From NCBI GenBank assembly GCA_900766355.1, contig CAAFVD010000077.1, positions 62,001 to 126,000 on the forward strand: DNA of 64,000 nucleotides, given 5' to 3'. This document shows, in pieces, positions 36,877-46,500 of this stretch. The notes beneath the pieces were generated by a model, which had not been told where the DNA came from, ran no database searches, and saw nothing but the letters and a program-made list of their open reading frames with translations. Both the position numbers and the translations under genes were made by a program. Source of the DNA: Candidatus Gastranaerophilales bacterium. Lineage in GTDB: Bacteria > Cyanobacteriota > Vampirovibrionia > Gastranaerophilales > Gastranaerophilaceae. Within the stretch, counting starts at the first letter, position 1, and each line of letters begins with the position of its first letter.

Positions 36877-37170
36877 ATGAATTATAAAAATGGATATGTA
36901 TATATATTAACCAATAAAAACAATACAACTCTTTATATTGGAGTTACATCAAATTTAACAAAACGAATTTATGAACATAAAAATAAATTTGTAGATGGGT
37001 TTAGTAAAAAATATAATTTAGACAAATTAGTATATTTTGAAGGTACAGATAATATTGAGTCTGCGATTCAAAGAGAAAAATATTTAAAAGGCAAATCCAG
37101 ACAGTTCAAAGATAAACTTATTAATGACTTTAATCCTCAATGGAAAGATTTATACGATAACATTATCTAA
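36877..37170 (+). CDS. GIY-YIG domain protein (UPF0213-like)
   Basis: A 97-aa single-domain protein. The GIY and YIG strands are 'GYVYILTNK' and 'TLYIGVTSN', followed by the conserved arginine in 'LTKRIYEHK' and the metal-binding glutamate region 'ESAIQREKYLKG'. Such small proteins are common in gut bacteria, sometimes acquired horizontally; most lack a proven nuclease role. It sits beside a patch of dispersed repeats. The ATG at 36877 lacks a strong ribosome site. Confidence 0.9.
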   Translation: MNYKNGYVYILTNKNNTTLYIGVTSNLTKRIYEHKNKFVDGFSKKYNLDKLVYFEGTDNIESAIQREKYLKGKSRQFKDKLINDFNPQWKDLYDNII

Positions 37171-37172
37171 CA

Positions 37173-37510
37173 CGTCATTCAGAGGACGAAGTCCGAAGAA
37201 TCTCATGCAAACAAAAAAACAGTCATTCAGAGCCGTAGGCGAAGAATCTCTTGCAAACCTGAGCCGTCATTCAGAGGGCGTAGCCCGAAGAATCTCATGC
37301 AAACCTAAGCCGTCATTCAGAGGGCGTTATCTACTACGCCTCGCACTAAACGGCACCGTTCCAAACCAAATCAAAAAGCGTGGTTTTCGATTATGGTTTG
37401 TCAACTCTCACTTCGTTCGTGCCTCTGCTCGGCTTGCCGAAGAATCTCATGCAAGGGATAATGCAAGACCCGTTAGAGATCTTTCGCTATCGCTCAAGAT
37501 GACAACAGAG
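37173..37510. repeat. Cluster of dispersed REP-like repeats
   Basis: No gene is supported here. Three complete copies of a roughly 40-bp element start with GTCATTCAGAG and end with GAAGAATCTC plus TGCAAAC: 37173-37212, 37221-37258 and 37265-37304. A fourth begins at 37311, and its right half appears only at 37438-37455, with about 100 bp between. An inverted relative, GAGATCTTTCGCT to CAAGATGAC, ends the cluster near 37502. Base composition is visibly richer in G+C than the surroundings. The same element occurs in the adjacent giant gene in reading frame. Confidence 0.85.
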
Positions 37511-37518
37511 TGTCCACC

Positions 37519-40500
37519 CTAGGTATAGAAATTCTCTGAATCCCACATTTTTTTATCAATTTTATATAATATTTCTTTAGAATCTTGCTCATAAACCTTA
37601 GAGTTTTCGATTTTCTCCATACGTTTTTCGAATTTTTCGTTATATTTTTCAACTTTTTGTGGTTCGCCTTGATGTTTTATTGCTCTTAGCTTAGCCTTAT
37701 ATGCTCTACGCAAATTCTTACGACCAGGGAATACTTTGTATTGACGCATTTCTTGTTGAATTTTTTCAATATCTTTTCTGTCCCTTGCTTTTCTAATACT
37801 TTCAGTCAATGCCATTCTTTCCATAGGAGTTATTTCTCGTTTTTCTTTACGTTGAGTCTCTTGTGGAGTAGTGACTTCACCAAGCCCAAACTCTGGTTTC
37901 TGAATAGCATCTTGTTCATTTTGAGCTCTGGCAACTTCAACCAAGGTTTCGACATGAACATTTACAAGATTCAACAATTCATCACTTTGCATAATTGTTA
38001 TTTGACCATTTTTAACTGCAGAAGTAAGTTTTGTGAAGAATGCTTTCACATCAGCTTGTGTAGAAATACCAGAAATCTCATCTTGCAAAGTCTTTGCAAC
38101 TTGCTTTTGAGCTTCTGTAGGTTCTGTTACACGAGTCACAGGAGTATTGTCTGCGTGACGAGATTCTTCGCTTTGTTCTGAACGAGGAGTAGTCACAGGT
38201 CTGCTTGTATCATTGTGAGTTGTACCTGTAGTTCCTGATGTTGAACTACCTGTTCTTCCGCCCCCTTGAGAGCCTGTAGTTCCTGACGCTGATCCACCTG
38301 TTCTTCCGCCACCTTGAGAGCCTGTTGTTCCTGATGCTGAACCACCTGTTCTTCCGCCACCTTGAGAGCCTGTTGTTCCTGATGCTGAACTATTTGTTCT
38401 TCCGCCACCCGCTTGAGAGTCATCAGATTGAGCGGCATCAGTACCTGTATCTGTTTTTGCAGGTTCTTCAGGTTCAACTTTTACAAGTTTTCCGTCCTCA
38501 ATTTTGTACTTGTCATCACCAATTTTATAATGTCCATTTTCATCAGGTGTAAGTTCTGAACCACCAAGAGACACTTTACCATCTTTGATAATGTATTCCT
38601 TGCCGTCTATAGTACCTTTAACCTCAGGTGATTCATCAGGAGCTGCACCTCCTGTTTCACCATTGTCATCAGGTGTATCGACAACTTCAACAAGTTTGCC
38701 GTCTTCAACCTTGTATTTTTTGTCACCTATTGTATAAGTGCCGTCAGTATCTTTTGGATATTTTTTGCCATCAAGTATCAAAGTACCGTCCTCTGCAATA
38801 GTACCTTCTTTGTCGCCAAGAGTAACCTTAGTTTCAGCTTTTGGCGCAGGAGTATCCTTTTTAGGCGCAGGTTTAGCTGCAGGTTTGGCAGGTTGTTCAA
38901 CTTCTTTGTCATCGTCAGATTTAACAAGTTTAGACACTCCATATATACCACCACCAAGTGCAAGAACACCTACTCCGATTCCGATATTACGCTTGATATG
39001 AGATTCCTTCATGTTATTTTGAGAATCTATCTTTTTGCCTTCGGCATCTTTGATTGTCCATTTATGATTTTTAGCATCATATTCTACTGTTTTTAAAACA
39101 TTACCTTCAGGACTCGTATTTTCATATACTTTATTCTTTTCACTGTATTTAAATTCCTCAGTCCCTTTAGCAGTGCCATTTTCATTTTTTGTATGATGTA
39201 TTATTTTTAGAGAACCATCTTTTTCAATTATTTCTAAATCATAGTCTTTTGTTTTTTCAGTTATTTTTACACCTTTATCACCTGGTAATATTTCTTTTGT
39301 ACAAATAACATCACCATTTTTATTATAATATTTTGTCAAATTTTCTGTTGTTTCAGAAACCAAAGTACCCTTAGAATCGTAATTTTTTGTAGTTACTACT
39401 TCATCTTTTGTTATTGATTCGATATACCCTTTATCGTTTTGAGTAACTCCTTCTCTGAGTTTACCGTTTTCATCTCTAAGGTTTTTAGGAACTTTATTTC
39501 TTTCAGGAAGTTTTATTCTAAACCTACCTTCTCCTCTACTAACATTTGTAGTTTTAGGAGCTAAGTCAGAAGAATATTGCCCATCTTCAACCCAATGACG
39601 AGTTTCAGGGTCAAATGTTGCAGTACTAACAGGGTTACCCTTCTCATCAGTTACTACTTTACCTTTTTCATCTAACAACTCAAAGCGACCTTTGTCAGAA
39701 TTGTATTCATAATTTGTTCGTCGTTTTTCAGCCAAGTACTCAGAATCATTCCAATTTTTAGGATGTAAATCATTGTGACCTTCCCAAAATTGAGCACCAA
39801 TTAACTTGCCGTTGTCATTATATTTGAAATAAACATTTTTATGATTTGGATATTCAACTGTTTTAATAGTACCATCTTCATTATATATTGTTGTTACATT
39901 GCCTTCGGTTAATTCAGACTTCTTTCCCTTAATGTCGAATGTTTCAGTCTTAATCTTTTTGCCTTTAGCATTGAAGTATTCTTTTTGTCTTACGATATTG
40001 GTTTCTTGGTCAGTTTTTGTTCTAACATAACCGTTTTCATCTCGCTGTGTTTTATATGTATGCTCCCAACTTATTCTAGTACCTGCTTCAACTTCATGTT
40101 CAAGTCTAACTTTGTTTTTATGGAACAATCTGTCAAACATTGATATTTTAGAAGGTTTAGCATCTGCAGTTTCAGAGTTTTCACTTACAGGTGTTTCTTC
40201 ACCTGCTGATGCAGATTCTTCTGTTGTAACAGGAGTTTCATCTCCTGTAATTGCACCTGACTCAGCTTTTGCTACTTCTTCATTATGAATATTAGAAGCT
40301 TCCTCAGCAGTATTGCCTGTTGCATGTTCTTCTGTAACATTAGCTTTTTCGGCAGATGCCTCTGCAACAGGTTCAGCCTTTTTCTCAACAAGTTTGATAC
40401 CTTGTTTTTCAAGGAGTGGTTTTAGTTCTGGATAATCTTTGAAAGCTTCTTCGATTGGTTTGGTTACTGTTTCATTTTTTTCATTAGTAACTTCATAAGA

Positions 40501-43500
40501 AGCATTGCCTTCTTTATCAAATGTAATCTTTTTATGAGTTTCATACTGTTGAGATATGCTAGTTGGTTTTCCGTTAGAATCTCTATAAACTTCAAATGCT
40601 TGCCCATTTTCTGCTTTTAAATATTCATGTGTATAATCTATTGTTCCATCAGCATTTCTAGAAGTATCTTTTAGAGCTTTGCCATTTATGCTAATCTCCT
40701 CTCTTGAGCCAATGAATTTACCACTTTCAGTATCATATTTCAAGATTACTCTATTAGTACTATTATTAAAATCACTAGTATATTCAATAGAATACTCTAT
40801 TCCTCCCCCCCAATGTCTTAAAGCCTTTGTATTTTTAGCTTCTTCAAGAGTTTGTGGAATAGGGAATTCTTCTCCGTCAACGATTACTTTGTCAGCCATT
40901 ACTTCATAATGTGACTTAGCGTCTATATCACCCCTAGAAGATTTGGTATCTAAATCAAGTTTAATTGGTTGATTTGCACCTTTTTCTGTAGTTGTATTTG
41001 AAGAATCAATTTCAACAGGCTGTCCATCTTTTTTAGCAAATTCTCCCTCTGTTTTTATTTCAACAGGTTTGCTATCTTCTTTAGCAAATTCTCCCTCTGT
41101 TTTTATTTCAACAGGTTTACTATCTTCTTTTGCGAATTCTTCTTCGGTTTTAATTTGTACAGGTTTGTTTTCTTCTTTTGCAAATTCTTCTGCTGTTTTG
41201 ATTTTTACAGGTTTTCTTTCATCACCAGAAAGAATTAATGAACTTTTCTTTTGTTCACCTGTTACTTGAGATTCTTCAACAACAGATTTTCGTTCTATTT
41301 TTGATTCTGGGATTTCTAAAGATTTGTCTTTACCATCATAAATACCAGTAATTTTGCCATTAGCATCTTTTACAGTTTCTTTAGTTAAATTATGGCTACT
41401 GTCATATTCAAACTCATGAGAAGCTGTAACTTTGCCAGTTGCATCTTTTGATGTTGTTTTAGCTACATTACCATTGCTGTCATATTCATTATAATTGTAT
41501 TCTAAAACCTTACCGTCAATATTTTTAAGTACAGTCTTGGTTGGCTTGCCTTCTGCATTCTGTTCGATTACTTCATAAGGGCTAAAGACTTCTTCACCCA
41601 TATTAGCATCTTCATTTACTCCTTTAGGTGTAAATTTGCCGTCATCAACAGTGCCTTCTGCAAATTTTTTGGCAAGTTCAGGTTTTACCTCAGTTGAGAT
41701 ACCTGTGTTTTTATCCAAAATTTGTTGATATGATTTTGTACCTTTATTTACATCATTAAATTCGTGATATCTGTTGCCTTCATATACAAAATCAGATTCT
41801 CTTGTCGCAATAAAACCGTCTTCATTAAAGGTATTTCTTACAACCAAACCGTCTTTGTCAACTTGTGTTTCTTCGATTTTTTTCCTTGTTTTATTGTCAT
41901 ATTTAATAGTAAAGTTTTCTTTTGGGTTTGTGATTGTTACAACACCGTCTGCTTCTGATTTTTCAAAATTAGGATACTCTTTTAGGAAATTATCAACATC
42001 TGAAAGATTTACAGGAATATCAGCATATTCTCTTGCAACTACTTCACCAAATTCGTCAAATTGTTCTCTAAGAACGATTTCACCGTTTTCATAAGTTGCT
42101 CTAATTTCAACAAAAGGTTTGCCATTTTGGTCTAAAGATATAATAAAGCGTTTTACAGGATTTCCGTTTGAATCAACTTCAACAAATTGTGGGTGTTCTC
42201 CATCAATAAAAGTCTCAAAGTCAATACGATTTCCTTCCTTAGAAGGTTTTAGACCTAATTTTTCTGCTCTTTGCTCAGGATTGTAGGTTTCTGAATTTGA
42301 TTCTGCAGCTGATTTTGTTTCTGTAGCCTTAGTTTCAGGTTTTATCTGGTTTGCTTCGCTTTCGCTCGCATTGACAGGGGTTTGTTCTGTTTTTTGTGGT
42401 GTTTCTGTTGTTACGCGAGATTCCTCAGCAACGACAGATTTGTCTGTTGCAGGTTGGCTAGATTCTGACTCAAGTCTTGCTAACTGCTCTTTTGCTTGAG
42501 TTCTTAAAACTTCAGCTTTTTGAGGTTCTATTAAACCACTTTTTACACCTCTATCAATAGTCGATAAAGCCTCGTCATAATACTCTTTTGTACCGATTTC
42601 AGAAGGTAGTTTTTCTCCAGATTCTGCAAGATATTCATCTAGCAGTTCTGCACGATGTTGAGAATTAGCCTCAACTTCTTCGATTCTTTGAGCAGTTTCA
42701 ATTTCTCTAACTTGTTTCTCAATCTTAGCTTTTTTCTGAGATAAAGTTTCAACACCCTCAATCAATTCACCTTTTGCATCTAAAGTTTCATTTAAAACTC
42801 TTGCACTTTCTTTATCTATCTTACCACTTTTAAAGGACTCATTAATTTCAGCTACCATGTTATCGTAGTCTGATTTTGTAGCTACTTTGTCAATTTTATC
42901 AGATAAAAGATCTCTATTTGTTTCGTAAACTTCTGCTCTTTTTGCTACATATTGTTGATATCTAGTTTCTTTAACTATCAAACCACCTGCTTTTTCAGCT
43001 TTTGCATTTAAGTTTGCAACCAAATTTTCATAATCTTGACCTGTTAGCTTATTATCTTTATAAGCATTCTCTATTTGTGTTCTTACATCTTCATAAGCTT
43101 TTTGACGCCCCTTTTTTGTACTAAATGTCGTATTTTTTAAGTTTACATCTTGTATAGCTTGATTCAAATCACTAACGATATTGCTATCAGACATAGTACG
43201 ACCACGACCTTGTATCGTTGTTGAATGATATTCAGCAAATGCATCAAGTTGAGGATTATAATTATATATTACTCGACCCACATTGTCTGTCATAATATAA
43301 TTTTCAGTTGGTCTGCCAAGAGATAAATTCAATGACGTATTTGGTTTGCCTGCAGGGTAATATTCAGGGGATGTGTGACTGTAATCTATTGCACCATATT
43401 GATTTTCTATACCAAAAATTTTACCATCACCATCTCTATACAATCTTGTAAGATTAGGATTATCAGTTGCAGATGGATTTTTTGGTTCTTCACCAAAACA

Positions 43501-46500
43501 GTCTTTTAATATTTTTCCATCATTACTAACTAAGAAAGCATCACCTTTATTTCGTTGCGTATATACTACTCCATCAACTTCTATTTGTAATCTGCCATCT
43601 TCTGTCATTTTAAAACCTTCATCAGGCACACGTTCACTAAGAGGTTTTCCAAAGTTAGGGTCTTTCATCGCATCAGCAAGAATAACTTTGCCCTCATTAG
43701 ATTGTACAAGAGTTTGAAGTCGTTCGAGTTCTAGTTGTTGAGCCTTTGTTTGTTGAACTGGAGTTACCCCTGCAGTTTCCACTTCTGAATTATGAATAGC
43801 TGCAGCTTGCTCTGGAGTATTGCCTATTGCAAATTCGCCTGCAGGTTTTTCAATAGTTTCCTTAGTTTGTTGTTCTACTACTGGTTTATCCCCTTCGCCT
43901 TTGTTCTCTATAACGGGTTTGCGTTCTTCTGTTGCAGAGGTTTCTGTTACTCTAGATTCTTCGCTACGCTCTGAATGACTGGCAGGGTCAGTTTCGGCAG
44001 GTTTGTTTGATTCTACAGGTTTTTCCCCTTCGCCTTTGTTCTCTATAACGGGTTTGCGTTCTTCTGTTGCAGAGGTTTCTGTTACTCGAGATTCTTCGAC
44101 TATCGCCTCTGAATGACTTTCTGAGTTAACACGAGATTCTTCGGCTGGTGCCTCTGAATGACTAACAGGGTCAGTTTCTGCAGGTTTGTTTAATTCATCA
44201 AGAACAGCTTGTTTCGTTTCGGCAGGTAATTCTTTTATAGTTCCATCTGCATTATAAATTTCAACATCAGTAGCTTTGCCGTTTTCATACGAAACTTTAT
44301 ATTCTATATGAGCCTTGCCTTCAACATCTCTTGATACAATATAAGAATTTACAGTATCATTACCTTTCATTTCATTTATAATCGTATTCGCACCATCAGT
44401 TTCTCCTTCAAAATGAAGTCCTGGTTTTGATTGCTTAATACCAACTTCTTGACGAAGTGCAGTTAATTCTGGCTTGCCCATAACAGACGCTTCACCTTCG
44501 GTTGCCATATTGACAATTTGACGGCGTTCAGGGGCTTGACCCCATTCTCTTTGAACTTTCAAAGATTCCTTCATTAACTCGTTACGTTCTTGTACGGTCA
44601 AATCCGTTTTCTTAATTTCGGACCTAATCGCATTAAGTTCTTCTCTTGTTTTAGCGTTATTAATTCGCTCTTTGAAAGATTTGATTTGTTGAGTTGAAGT
44701 TCCACGAGATTCTTCGGCTGATGCCTCTGAATGACGAGCAGCAACCTCTTTCTTAGTCAATTCCGTAAGTTCAGCTTTGCCATTTTTATTCTCTGCAAGT
44801 CTAAATTCTCTACCACTTGCAGAATCGGACCAAATACCATCTTTATTAAGAGTAAGCACATTATCACCGAGTTTTGCTTTAAATGTACCGTCAGCTTGTA
44901 ATTCAACATGAGGTTTTACTTTGCCTCTTACGGCAGACATACCATGCAAATGACCGAATATCATCATTGCAGTCATTGATGCTTGTTCAAAATTAAAACT
45001 ACCATCAGGGTTTACACAACGCAAATTATCCCAGAAATTGGTTTCTCCATGACTTTCTGCAGTCATCAATCCAGCAGCACCCATCAAATCTGCTACCAAA
45101 CCAACACCATGCACTGTATATTTAGCACCAGCAGACGAAACAAATTCAGAAGCAATTGCCGTTGAACCACCAATAGCACCACCCATACCACCAAAAAGAC
45201 TTGCACTTTCAACTTTTTTATTCATTTCTGAAATTCTGTCAGAAGTAAAACCTTCTCTACTTGTTGCAATATTAGATGCGTCAAGAACTACTGTTTTCCC
45301 AGCCATGTGCATAGCACCTGTTGCTGAAGAATCCATAATTGTTGCAACTTTCCTAGCGTTTTCAACAAATTTAGGATTTTTTGTTGCGACGTTTGTAACA
45401 ACTTCATATATTTTAGAACCTTTTGCAGCTTCTTGAGTAATTTTTATAACCTTACAAGCCTTATCGGATTTGCTAATAACTTTATATAAAGCATTGCCCA
45501 TTTTTATCACAGTATTAGCAGCATTAAAACCTTTAGGTAAAGGTAATGCAAGTACTGCCATATCAACCATAAACTCGCCTGTTTGTTGTGCAGTTTGATA
45601 ATCTGCATTCGCTTGTTCTAAGGCTTGAATTCCTGTTTCTCCAAGGTTCTTCATAGCATCTTCAAAAGATACAGGCTTGCCACTTGCATCAACTAGTTTG
45701 CCCTCAGCAGCTGCCTCTAATCTTGCCATATTTGATTTTATCAACTGATATTTATTTGCAACAGAAGAACGTGTAGCATATCCACTATATGTTTCTCTAT
45801 GCCAATTTACAAAATCTTGTTTCCAACCGTCTTTTGCCTCATTTAATTTTTTATCACGTTCCAAATCTGCTAATTGTGATTTTAACCAAGTTACAACATA
45901 TTTATTATGTGCAATTTGTTCAGGTGTTAATTTTACTTTACCCTCTTTATCACTATATTCTGTTACTTGCTTATCTGTTATACTTGTAACATTTTTGAAA
46001 CTATTAGTTTTAAAATGAGCGTCCTCTTTTTTCATCAAAACATTAAAATTATCACCCATTTTTGCTTTAACTTTAGATAAAATACTATTATTACTAATTA
46101 AAGAATATGCTCTTGAGATTAAATTTTCTGCAGTTTTAAGATCATTTGTTTCTGTTGCTTGAAGTTGCATAACATTATTATCTGTCTTTACGGCAAATCC
46201 ATAATGCAAATCTTCGTATGACTTAAAAGATTGTAATGCTCCTTGTAGTAACTTTGTTGCTTTTGTTACAATCTCATCTTCTGAATATAAATCAGGTCTA
46301 GCCATCATTAAATAATCATCTTGATGTTTTTCTGCAGCTTGTTTCTTTAACAATTTAGCGTCTAAAGCTGATTTTCCATTAGGTGATTGTAAAGCAAACA
46401 TCTGTTTTGTAACATCATTATCTTGTGCTTCAAAGCCTTTTTTGAAATTACCTTTTTTAGCCCACAATACACCTGTTTCTGCTTTGATTCTTACAATTTC

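Noticed and set aside
37124..37522. 132-codon open frame on plus across the dispersed repeats
   Set aside because: It is built from the repeat copies, overlaps the end of the GIY-YIG gene, has no ribosome site, and translates to R/S-rich sequence typical of such repeats.
38220..38405. Regularly spaced repeats that could suggest a CRISPR array
   Set aside because: The units are contiguous 45-bp in-frame codons for Gly/Ser repeats with no unique spacers and no cas genes.
38193..38477. 94-codon open frame on minus in another frame of the giant gene
   Set aside because: It is a shifted reading of the Gly/Ser tandem repeats.
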